A stretch of 64,000 nt of DNA, taken from positions 29,833,872 through 29,897,871 of the forward strand of contig JACDQD010000004.1 of the NCBI GenBank assembly GCA_019843655.1. Direction: 5' to 3'. Of the stretch, positions 1-9,510 are shown in pieces. The notes below the pieces were generated by a model. The model saw only the letters and a list, made by a program, of their open reading frames with translations, ran no database searches and was not told the origin of the DNA. The DNA comes from Lethocerus indicus. Lineage: Eukaryota; Arthropoda; Insecta; Hemiptera; Belostomatidae. The first letter of the stretch is position 1, and each line of letters starts with the position of its first letter. The translations under genes and the position numbers were made by a program.

Positions 1-1382
1 TCCCATTAATAGCGATTATCTTATAATCGCTATAATTATTACATTTAACCTTGTAGTATAGCAGCGTTAGATACAAACGGTTTCTTCGTGTCGCGAGACA
101 CTAATTATATGAATTTCAATACTTTTGAAAAAGAGTTGGCATCAAACTTGAATGTGGAGTCCAAAACAGAAGTCCAATCTTCCAGATTCCTGTACAGGTG
201 TATACCAGTTGTTGTGTGCGGATAAAAAAATAGCCTAATCAGATTTCAGAAGAACGCACGGGCGGTATCCCCTGTTAGGGTTATGTAATGTAATATGAGA
301 GGTGGGTGAACAGGTGGGCTTCCGCTAATATCTTGTAAACGGTATAATTTGGGCGGGCGTCTGACCGGCTCTAATAACGTGGTGAGATTTCGAGCGGACC
401 TAATTATATATCTCCCCATCTCGGCTGTGTTCGCCCCCCACTCCCCCGGGCTATGTGGTCCCAATCACTTACCCCCGGGTCTTACCACCGTTCTTCTCGA
501 CCGCGAGCACTGTTCCAACACAGTAGCGCCCGCTATAACGAGCCTATTAGCGCCCCCCCCCTATCAACTTCAACCCGAGTTCCTCTCTCCATCAAACTTA
601 AGATATTCAAACTGCTTTACGCCCCCGGGCAAATCCTAATTTTCCGTCCCTCTTTCACATTTCCGATAATAATACATTGCATTGTTTTCAGGCTTATTTA
701 TAAACGTATCTATCCTAATCAAATCTGTAACTGGAAGAGCTTATTTATGTTTAGAATATTATGTATAATTGTTTAAAAATTATCTTGTTAAACTTAATTA
801 ATTAATTTAAAGTTTTGATCACAATCGGACGGAGGAATGATTAAGCTCTAAATACTTCAAATCGATCAAAACAGAAGTTATGCATTGAGGTTCTCAGACT
901 TCTCTGTTTTTTCTGAACACTCTGTTTTTCCACACTTCAGGATAACTTACCTTTACTCTTTTCATTGATCATTATATTATATATTAAGGGTTGAAAATGT
1001 GTGGTTTTGAAAAATATGATCATTTATCATTAGATCCTTACCCCGGCATTTAAATAAAAGACGGCTTGAAGTGCTATCTTAAAGTCGAAAACTAAGTTCC
1101 CCTCTACAAGCAGGAAGCACTATATTCGGCCGTAAACGCAAGAACCGACACAAAGCTTCTACAGAAAGCCGCATAACGAGGGCGTATTTACTTAAATTAT
1201 TTCATTGTTGAGGACGAAGTGCCTTAATCTTTCGTTTTAATACCCGTTCAACGTATTGAACAATACATCATATTTTAAGGTATAACCATTACTAATATAA
1301 TTGTAATTGCAGTTCGTTAGTATAATATATACTGCAATAATTGCTTTTTACAACTCAATACCGCCGTTCAAAAGGTGAAAAT
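1..1382. other. No gene supported; upstream of the micropeptide cluster
   Basis: AT-rich sequence with one more GC-rich patch around 340-620 that has CNE-like character. A perfect hairpin lies at 9-33. The 5' end and promoter of the micropeptide transcript probably lie here or outside the window, but I cannot place a start site. An 18-codon frame at 997-1053 contains Leu-Asp-Pro-Tyr-Pro-Gly, which is not the LDPTG motif of tarsal-less/mille-pattes peptides, so no link is claimed. Confidence 0.4.
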
Positions 1383-1493
1383 ATGAAGTTCTTATCTATT
1401 TTTTCTGTTTTGTTTTTTTTTTATTTCCGGAACAGATTTCCCCCAAACCAAATTAAACTTCGAGTGCTGTCTTATCAATCGAACAGAAAATAG
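1383..1493 (+). CDS. Weak small ORF (36 aa) with hydrophobic N-terminus
   Basis: This ATG-initiated frame starts MKFLSIFSVLFFFYF, then turns basic and polar. The hydrophobic part is encoded by a T-run that could equally be the polypyrimidine tract of a 3' splice site, since it ends in a CAG at about 1434. The frame lies 255 bp upstream of the first convincing micropeptide ORF on the same strand. Its third positions are T/A-rich, unlike the four frames downstream, so I treat it as doubtful. It may be the first member of the cluster or simply an intron/exon boundary. Confidence 0.2.
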   Translation: MKFLSIFSVLFFFYFRNRFPPNQIKLRVLSYQSNRK

Positions 1494-1748
1494 CAATCAC
1501 TTCCAGTTTTCAAAAAACTCAAAAATACCGATAATTTTTTGTTGCAGGCAACCTGCGTTTTGAGTAGGCGAAATCCGAATGCCGATGGATTCAACGCTTA
1601 TGACGTATGATTTATAGAAAGTCCAAAAGGAAGTGAATAAAGGACGTCCGTTTAAATATATATTATTGTGCACATTGCGTGTTTTCGATAAGGTAACGTT
1701 TTTACAGCCCCTAACAGGGACCAGATTAATGGAATCTTTTTCGAAATA

Positions 1749-1871
1749 ATGATCGAGGGTTACACTATCCATTTTACAATCGCCGTAGGAATTTTCGTCT
1801 TGATCGTAATCATTATTACCCTCTTGTGTTGTCCGGCTAGAAAATATATGAACAGTACCTTGATTCCGTGA
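1749..1871 (+). CDS. Micropeptide 1: 40-aa single-pass membrane peptide
   Basis: The 40-codon frame starts at an ATG with A at -3. Residues 1-6 are short and acidic (Glu3). Residues about 7-26 form a continuous Ile/Val/Leu/Phe membrane span. Cys27-Cys28-Pro follow at once, then Arg31-Lys32 and a tail ending Leu-Ile-Pro. By the positive-inside rule this predicts N-out, C-in topology with juxtamembrane cysteines that could be palmitoylated or bind metal. Third codon positions are about half G/C in an AT-rich setting. It is the first of four such frames on the + strand; the next begins 175 bp downstream. The tail resembles that of micropeptide 3 (both end Ile-Pro). I recognise no named family; stannin/hemotin-type proteins share only the span-plus-cysteine layout. 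A 3' splice-like site (TTTTACAG, ending at 1708) lies 40 bp upstream, so a spliced reading is also possible. Confidence 0.55.
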   Translation: MIEGYTIHFTIAVGIFVLIVIIITLLCCPARKYMNSTLIP

Positions 1872-2046
1872 GCTCTATCCGAAGTCCGATACATAATCTG
1901 CACTCTGCCGCAACCATTCATAAATTTGAATGAACTCGATCTGTTATACATCTGTATAAATACATCTAATTGATGAATAAAAAACCCGATATGTACACGG
2001 AACATTGCCGAAATTTCAATTCTGTCGATTCATTTTGACCAGCGTC

Positions 2047-2169
2047 ATGGAAAGGGACTACTATTTTCTACCTTTCCTTTTCCTGCTTTTGCTCAGTAGT
2101 TTTCTCAGTATCGTCACCTGCTTAATGTTATATTATTGCTTCTGTCCGTTCTGCAATCGAGCGCAATAA
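2047..2169 (+). CDS. Micropeptide 2: 40-aa single-pass membrane peptide, CxC tail
   Basis: The 40-codon frame has a good Kozak context (G at -3 and G at +4). The N-terminus MERDYY is charged. Residues about 7-30 are a Leu/Phe-rich span with Cys25 inside it. The tail carries Cys31, Cys33 and Cys36 in a CxCxxC arrangement and ends Asn-Arg-Ala-Gln. The layout matches micropeptide 1: acidic or charged outside, one span, then cysteines and a basic residue. A CxC motif just after the membrane span also occurs in stannin, but similarity outside that motif is not evident. The stop codon overlaps an AATAAA, which may be coincidence or a proximal poly(A) signal. The next frame starts 435 bp downstream on the same strand. 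Function unknown. Confidence 0.55.
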   Translation: MERDYYFLPFLFLLLLSSFLSIVTCLMLYYCFCPFCNRAQ

Positions 2170-2604
2170 AATACTGGCCGATTATAAAATTATAGCTTCA
2201 AATAAATCGGACGGAATTAGACAAAAAAATTTTTATTTTAATTTTTATCCAACCCCAAACATCCGTTTCAGAATTCACTTGGCGGTACTGAATCGAATTT
2301 ACGACGAATTTTCCGGTTTCTAGAGTGATTTTAAGGCTGTTATATAATTAAATATTTTACTGAAATGTTTTACACGAAACTGTTCAAATAAAATTCTTTT
2401 AAACAAGAATTCCTCTAAGGTGCTCCTATCCTGATCCGCTTCAAGTTTCGCTTGATACTTGATTCTTCAAGTAGGTTGCACTAAGGGCACTGTCGATTAC
2501 ATTAAACATCCAACGGCCGGCAATTTATTATATTTATCCTAACGCGGCGTTCTGAACGATACATATTGGAGCAGTATCGCAGCGGAGTGTGGACTAGGTC
2601 CTTA

Positions 2605-2712
2605 ATGAGTTCGGGTATATTGGCCGGCCTCTTGCTCATCACCGTCGCAATTACAGTTGTCGTTTGCGTAGCGTTTTTAGCCTGCCGTCTGACACGTACC
2701 TGTATACCTTGA
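2605..2712 (+). CDS. Micropeptide 3: 35-aa single-pass membrane peptide
   Basis: The 35-codon frame begins MSSGILAG. Residues about 5-26 are a Leu/Ile/Val/Ala span containing Cys21, followed by Cys27-Arg28, Arg31, Cys33 and the terminal Ile-Pro. The span-cysteine-basic-IlePro order matches micropeptide 1 and suggests the two are paralogues, though they are too short for certainty by eye. More than half of the third positions are G/C. The frame stays open for about 33 codons upstream without another ATG, so the start chosen is the only available one; its context is weak (T at -3). Only 53 bp separate its stop from the next start, which favours one shared mRNA with reinitiation. Function unknown; a membrane regulatory micropeptide is inferred. 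Confidence 0.55.
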   Translation: MSSGILAGLLLITVAITVVVCVAFLACRLTRTCIP

Positions 2713-2765
2713 ATTTAGTTTTGTCTCTTTTATATATATAAATAAAAATTTGAGACGGAAAAGAA

Positions 2766-2927
2766 ATGTGCCTGAGAGAATTGGGCCTTGAGGGAAGGCG
2801 TTTGTCCGCCCTTTTGGCCGGAGTTTACCACGTCTTCACGGACGTCATCACCGAGTGCTGTCTCATAGTCTGCTGTCTCATCTGCTGCACTGACAGGGAC
2901 GCAGACAGCCTCGACAGAAGCTTCTGA
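2766..2927 (+). CDS. Micropeptide 4: 53-aa cysteine-pair hydrophobic peptide
   Basis: The 53-codon frame has the strongest coding look of the window, with mostly C or G at third positions inside AT-rich flanks. The N-terminal 14 residues are basic (Arg4, Arg11, Arg12). Residues about 15-41 are hydrophobic and contain three cysteine pairs at 31-32, 36-37 and 40-41. The tail is acidic with a final Arg-Ser-Phe (Asp43, Asp45, Asp47, Asp50). The spaced Cys-Cys pairs resemble palmitoylated or metal-binding membrane anchors. The charge pattern is the reverse of micropeptides 1-3, predicting N-in topology or peripheral attachment. It starts 53 bp after micropeptide 3 with G at -3. A minus-strand frame overlaps it but lacks these properties. 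Family not recognised. Confidence 0.6.
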   Translation: MCLRELGLEGRRLSALLAGVYHVFTDVITECCLIVCCLICCTDRDADSLDRSF

Positions 2928-3835
2928 CACGTCGATTCAACACTCGAATTTATACCCAATATGATGACACTTAAATTACGCGTCAATATATGTAATTTTA
3001 TGGGAGTATAATTCGATAGCCTGAACATGATTTATTGCATTTCCTTGTTATGGGTTTTAAAGAGTTTTATATTGATTGTTATGTACGCTTTATGTTTATG
3101 ATGATACTCAACATTTTACACGGAAGCGGAAACTAAAAAAAATTATATTTCTATAAATTCTATGGGATAATTTGAATCCTTAAATACTATGTACTGCTTT
3201 AATCCTGTTCCATGTTTAAACTAATATATATAATGAAACTTAGAAGTTATTGTGTTGTTGTAATTTTAATGATTATAATATAGGTAATGGATTGAAAGTG
3301 AATTACTAACACTATTGAGCTATTGTCACTTTTTGTTACGCCAAAAATGCGGCACGATCTGATGTTTTTAAATATTCACCGTATTGTAAAACCGCGCATA
3401 AATATGTTTGCGTTGTCACGTATTAAACTGAAGGAATATTTTTTTTATTATTCTCGTTACAACTTTTAATTGAACAAAGACTAGCACGTTTGTTTTCCGA
3501 TACAGTGTATATTAACGACATTTATTCCGCAAATTTTACGGGAGGAACCGGACCGATAACATATTGTGTACTGCTTGAATTTTCTGTTATTTGATTCTAT
3601 GTGTTTTATACTAATTGTTAGAATAAGCTGTACGATGAAAATTATATTTTTTACGATTTTATTCTATTTTTTAATGTCTCGAGATGGAAGCCGGCGAGTG
3701 AATGTATTGTACTAACTCCAACTAAGCTCTGTGTTATTTAATGTTTTGATATTATTATAAATGTTAACGAGGAGGATGTTGATTATTGTTTTGGATGTTT
3801 AAAAGAATTAATAAATAGTTGAAGCAAAGCTTTGT
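2928..3835 (+). other. Putative 3' UTR of the micropeptide transcript
   Basis: Immediately after micropeptide 4 the sequence becomes AT-rich with stops in all frames for about 0.9 kb. It ends at an AATAAA followed by a T/GT-rich stretch, the usual pattern of a metazoan 3' end. A 24-codon hydrophobic frame at 3027-3101 (MIYCISLLWV onward) has the same orientation, but its T-rich codons could be chance. The boundaries are inferred. Confidence 0.4.
3810..3815 (+). terminator. Poly(A) signal AATAAA
   Basis: AATAAA is followed within about 40 bp by TTTGTC and CCTTGTTT elements typical of a downstream U/GU-rich region. This would end the micropeptide transcript near 3830. AATAAA also occurs by chance in AT-rich DNA (for example near 2165 and 2386), so the call rests on position and context. 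Confidence 0.4.
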
Positions 3836-3839
3836 CATT

Positions 3840-5690
3840 ATTAGCCTTGTTTCGATATCCGTCATCCTAACATTGTCAAGAGTGAACCCTAACTGACGAA
3901 TGGTATAACTAGACATACAGGATTATAATCTGGATCAGTTATTGTTCTAACCAATGCAATATTGTTCTACACTGGTAAGCTCAGAGTACTCCAACAAAGG
4001 TGATTTCAAAAATGCTCTCGTATAGTTTTAGAGGCGTCTTTCGGAATTTTGTTTTAATTAAATTTATAGAATGCGCCAAAATAGATTACAGATATATAGA
4101 GTTTTATAATTGCAGTTTGGCTCTGTCCCGATAGAATCTATACTTGTTGACACTACTTTATTTTAGTTCAATAACTCGAATTAAAATTTCCTTACGAATG
4201 CCGTAATTAAGTCGATATTAAATTGAGATTAATGTTCTCTCGGGCCAATTATAAATCCAAATCCGGTATAAATCAGATATATCGGATTGATAAATGTCGA
4301 TCCCATTAGGGGAGTTGTACAATTTACAATTTACCGAAACGGAGCCGGGTTCATTGAAGCGTGTAACGGGTCCGACGGGAACGTTGTCGGTAGGCCAATA
4401 AAAACTTTTGAGATACCTCGTTAAGATTTCCATCGAGCAAATTAAATTACTTTTATAATCATAAGACAGTCGTAAATAAGTCGCTACCGTCTTTTTTCTT
4501 TTATTTTTACAACTAGCAATTATATTTTTATTGCTGTAATTAGGTATGCGAAACCCGTACGCGCGGCCGCTCCCAAACCTGTATCCGAAGCCATAAAATG
4601 TCTCGGCAATTAGCGTTCCAATTTATAAATAATATCTCCGGGAGGAGAAACCTTTTTTAATAATTATTTTCTGATGTACGGCCTCTTAGTTGATATTCCA
4701 ATTAATTTCTGACCGTTTAGGAAAGAACGCCGGATTTATAATTCCCGGCCTCTAATAAAGTTGTTGTACTTTAATCGATTTTCCCTTATAAGTGAGTTGT
4801 TATTAAATATTGGTGTTATTTTTAAATCACCTATGTACTTATAAACCCAACTGAGGGAGTGTTAATAGGAAACTATTTTCTATTATTTAAATTTCGAATC
4901 TCCCGGGTCCGAATCCAATTTATGACTGATTCGCTTTCCAGTTTTACTGAGAAATCCGGAGTGTGTTTGAGATCGTAACTTTAAATTAACGCCGCTCTTA
5001 TTTAATTGAGTCGTTTACCGAGCTTGTTTTACATGAACTTCTTATCCTTACATAATTTATTCCGATCAAATTTTTAAAATAAAACGTACGGTTTCTTTTA
5101 AGAGAATGAGGCCGGGATTAATTTTAATTTTCTATTTAATGTATATAAGTTATTTCTCATTTCATTTTAATTAAAGGAAGAATTCAATCCGCAAGAGTAA
5201 CTGAAACAGCTTAATTAATTTAATTGAGTTAATCATTTCGTCTCATTTAAAAAAGTACATACATCTCCATTTTCCATCAAAAGAATATGTTTTAGAAGTA
5301 AACTAATTAAAGTACGCGTCCTTATTTACCGAAAATATTCCATTGCGTAAGACTTTTCAGGGTTGTACACTTTCAATTTGTAAATATCTTATACAATCTG
5401 CATGTCCCAATGTTTAAGATACCCGTTATATAAGGTCAGCTAGCTTCAGTGGTACTGCTCCAACTGTTGATCTTACTTTATTACTAATTTCATTTCGCAA
5501 CTGAAAAATTCCGTGAGAAATTACTATCATAAACGTCGGTGAATATTCAGGATAGAAGCTTTGGGGCAGTGCACGCTTTTTCGGAGCAGTGAATAAAATC
5601 GAAATAAACGAGAAGGTTATCGGAGAGAGAGAGGGAGAGGGAAATTAATTCGGGCTCGCATACTTTGCGAGTGCGTATTCGGGATTTAAT
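3840..5690. other. Non-coding; AT-rich, CNE-like patches
   Basis: No supportable coding frame. The part from about 4195 to 5060 holds many TAAT/ATTA cores spaced by CpG-containing segments, a texture I associate with conserved regulatory DNA in arthropods. Conservation cannot be shown from one sequence. Confidence 0.3.
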
Positions 5691-5730
5691 CTGTTAATTT
5701 GTGAAGCGGGAGCCTGGAATGTGGAACCAG

Positions 5731-5766
5731 CGGCCGGTCGGGCCTTGCCCCAATTAGTGACCCCAT
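5731..5766. promoter_or_regulatory. CCCCAATTAGT block, copy 1
   Basis: A GC-rich lead (CGGCCGGTCGGGCC) is followed by CCCCAATTAGT, which contains a homeodomain-type core. The same order recurs at 9031-9075 and, less exactly, at 15360-15395. This is a candidate transcription-factor binding block. Confidence 0.3.
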
Positions 5767-8700
5767 CTCAATGCCTAAACGATGGCCCTCGATTTTTCAA
5801 TCGTAGCATTTTACGTCCGATTTAAGATCTTCTCGTTATTGGCGATTATTCGTCGCGGCAAAAAGTTAATACGGAAGAGCCAAGTGGAGAATAGCAAGAG
5901 TGTGATAATAATCCACAGTCTCCCCGTTCTTAAATTGATACCATTACATACTTGTACTTTCTAATTTAACATTCGGAAAAACCTAATGATCTCCCGTCAG
6001 CAATATGACAGGGGCAATGTGGTTCTACAGTTAAAATGCTGACGTGTACTTTATCCCAATTTATATAAGATATTGTTATTTGGAAGAAGTTTGATTGGAT
6101 GGAACCAGGTATCCAGGGCATTCGACCGTTTCCCACACAGCTGATTCAGCTGCAGTTTATTGGCTGAAACCGAGAATCTCGGCAACGGATTTTTAAACCG
6201 GCGACGGTCGGAAACCCTTCCTAAAAGGAAACGGAGAAACAGATAGGGCTGATCGAAAATGAAATATTCATAAAATATAAGAGAGACTCGAGTTTCGCTG
6301 TCGAATCGACGTTTGCGATCTCGGACCGGTAGTTCGGTCGGACAGGTTTCCCCTGCGCTGTTTAACCCGAACCACACAATAATTTGAATATATTTACGCT
6401 CTTTCTGGTAAGGTCTCACCGGATTTTATTGCCGCCGCAATAAGGAATAATCGCGGAGGCGCATACTTCTTGGAACATTTTTAAAAGTACGAACCGTCAA
6501 AGATCGATTGCAGCATAAATTACAGCAGGCTGAAAGACTGAAACAGTTTCGGGTTAGGAATAAATAGTCTGGTATAGACATAAGACCCCCAGAGAAATGA
6601 CAATCCAAACTCTTGGAGGTCCCCCAAAAAAATACTTTAAATTCAATGCAACACCGTTACCCAGGCATTTTAATCATAAATACGACTGTATGTCCTCCAT
6701 GGTAAATTATAATCCGCCTACCGTATTACACGTGGGCACGCTCGTTCCTGTAATTTTGGTAGCAATACCACAATTATAATACCGTGGGCCGGCAGGAGAG
6801 GCTGAGTGAGGGGACACCGTGTGCCGCCCACCCTCCCGCCCCCTTCACGATTATTTATAGCGGCCGATATGGAACTGATTATGCGGCCAATTAAGTTTTA
6901 TAATCAAGTTGTTGTGGAGCCCTCCCTTGTGTAACACTCCACAACTAATTGGTCCGCCGGAATGTTACCAATTAAACTAAGAGTGGGTGGGAGGGAAGAG
7001 GGAGGAGGGAGGGAGGGAGGGAGCGAGATAAAGGAGAAACCTGAGAGATACATAGAGAGAGAGAGAGAGAGTGGTTGGGAGAATGAATGAGAGGAAGAGA
7101 GATGGTGAAAGAGTCGTAGTGGGGTGCCTCCTACTGTATGCTACTTAATGAGCTCACGGGCCCTCCCCTTACAGCCAGTACCTTCTTCTTTGGCGTTATT
7201 CCCTCTCACCCACCCGTTATATTCCCCTCTCGCTCCTTGAACAGCGCACAAGTTGATCACAACAACTCATCCCACCCTTAGAACAGGCCACAATCTGTAC
7301 AAACTAATCAAATGACACAGTTTCCTTCAGCTTCCACAGTCAAGACAGAAATCACATTAAACATGATTGTGATAAAAAAAGGACATATCAATTAAACAAC
7401 AAGGAATAAACGTATCAGGATGAGATTTGTAGATGTAGGCCATACATATTGATCAGCCCAATACATAAATGCAGATATACATAGAAATATATACATATAA
7501 ATATGTTCAATATAAAAGGTATTTATTTCCTTAAAGATGGACAAAATAGAAATAGAAACTAACTATATTACTTAAGATATAATATAATTATAACTTTATG
7601 AAAATTTGTTCGATTGATTTTAGGTGACATCAGCCTATGAATGATGAATTAATGGAGGATAGAAAAAATATCACACTAGTAAATTAGTTATTCCGATATG
7701 ATTACTAATGAAGAAATCAGAGGTTTTTGTAGGATTAAGTTCGATAACTTGATATTAACACCTGACATACTTAAACACTGGCAGGGTGTTGACATAACTT
7801 CGATCTAGTGAGAACAGAATGAGCGGCCGGAAAAGCAAATGAGGTAATTAAACCGAATGCTCATTTGTGTATATGTAATATTTACCGCTACATGTTTCAG
7901 AACAGGTATACATTTGATGCGAATATCGCAATTAAGTTTCAAAGGCCGGCCAATAGTCAGTCCATCACCGAACTAGTTCCAAAGGAGCCGATTGTGATAC
8001 ACTTATTTAAATTTCACGATTAGAATCTATAATAAACCGGAATGATATAGTGTCCGACAAAGCGATATACAATCCAACGTTATGAACATTCGAGTGTATA
8101 AATTTCAATATTACACGGGGCATATCTCTTTACATAACGGGCGTTAGGGACTGAACGTTCATCAACGTCCGAAGGCCGAATGTTTGTCGCACCGACGCGA
8201 AAACAGTCGCCTTTTACGTCCAAAGCAGAAATTAATATGCGCGGCTTAAATCAATAAAATCTCAATCGGTGAAAGGCGCATATTAAATTCCCGCTATTTT
8301 GCGAACAATTTTTTTTCTCCCACTCTTTATAATTTCTTGGAGGAAAATTAAAATATTTAGTCCTTAAAAAAATTACTGTCGTTTCCTTTCTATTACGCAT
8401 TTCAACGTGCATTCCAAGAATACTTGTAGCCAGTCATCGTCACATGAATTATTATCAACCATGACTGTGGATATGATATAGCGAGAAGCGTTAGTCGATT
8501 TAAATCTACAACGTGCAATCGACGGGAGAAAAGTTCTAGTGGTAGTATCCGTTTATAACTACTTGAATTATATGCCTCAGGCATTCTATATCTTAAAATT
8601 ATTCTATCATCCTCCTTTTTCTATATTTTTCGTATCGGATTTTCTGCGTTGTCTTATTTATGAGAAATGAAACGTATTTAAAACCGACGGCTTCCTGTAG

Positions 8701-9030
8701 TTTAAAATGCAATTCCTAATCATCCTTCAGATGTCGCGCGAGGGAACAAGCTGTATTGACACATGTGAATTACAAAAGTTCCAACGCATTCCTAATTATA
8801 GCAATGTTCATTCTTTTGTTGGCTAACCCCTCTGGCGATCGTGTCACCAGAGGCAAATTAGCTGTGTCCGATCGCTGGGTTACTCGGAAGCACGTCCTTG
8901 GGGGGAAAGGGAGAGAAGAAGCCTTCAACTTCGACTAGACGAAGAGCGGCCCCGTCGTCTATAAGAAAAATCAAGATCTCCGGTCATTTCCTTTCGGATC
9001 GTTAATCACTGTCAATGTTTGTCAAGGGAT
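5767..9030. other. No gene supported; purine-rich microsatellites
   Basis: This holds a GC-rich island at about 6785-6990 and a GGGA-rich tract at about 6986-7024, followed by an (AG)n run at 7054-7071. AT-rich filler follows to about 8300. The 44-codon ATG frame ending at 8938 starts with a signal-peptide-like MFILLLA, but has no other support and is not called. Confidence 0.3.
7054..7071. repeat. (AG)n microsatellite
   Basis: About nine uninterrupted AG units, within a longer purine-rich stretch that begins near 6986. Confidence 0.9.
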
Positions 9031-9075
9031 CGAGCCGGCGGTTACCGCGGGCCCCCAATTAGTAGCCCGGGCCCG
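9031..9075. promoter_or_regulatory. CCCCAATTAGT block, copy 2
   Basis: GAGCCGGCGG and CGCGGGCC are followed by CCCCAATTAGTAG and then CCCGGGCCCG. This is similar in order and composition to the block at 5731-5766. Candidate homeodomain-type regulatory block in a GC island. Confidence 0.3.
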
Positions 9076-9480
9076 CTTTCATTCACCTCGTTAGGTCAGC
9101 TCTCAACGCCCCGCGCTCGTTTTCCAAAAAATAAAATCCCAACGTCCAATTATCGGGAAAATCCGACTCAGTGTATTTTTCCGGGAGCCAAGAGTACCAG
9201 TCCAGGAAAACTATTTATCGGGAAACTCTGGAAACAGTCGGAAAATACGACGTGGAATACAAGTCCACTCCCTCATTCCCTAACGTTGTTTCAACCTCCC
9301 TCACTTTCAATAATAAATCTGGCCTCGCCTTGTAAAAGTTCTCTATTGTTTTGTTACAGACCAGTAATGTAACCACTCCGTCCGTATTTACTTCATTATT
9401 TTACATAATGTAATTTAAGTTTCATGCAATATTTGTCTGTTTCTGATGAAACTGGCAGACCGAAGGAAAGAGTAATTAGG

Positions 9481-9510
9481 CGGTCTAGCAAAAGATCAAA
9501 CACTCGCGAA
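9481..9510. repeat. Scrap of the foldback element arm
   Basis: CGGTCTAGCAAAAG followed by ATCAAACACTCGCGA matches the right arm of the foldback repeat seen at 15773-16005, 33609-33904 and 41138-41274. The first 14-15 bases are exact. No partner arm is nearby, so this is a decayed solo fragment or a chance short match. Confidence 0.35.

Noticed and set aside
997..1053. 18-codon peptide with Leu-Asp-Pro-Tyr-Pro-Gly, reminiscent of tarsal-less/mille-pattes
   Set aside because: The family motif is LDPTG; this has Tyr-Pro in place of Thr-Gly and occurs once only.
1497..1772. 91-codon minus-strand frame overlapping the start of micropeptide 1
   Set aside because: No domain; third-position composition follows the AT-rich DNA, and the plus-strand frame has clearer membrane-peptide structure.
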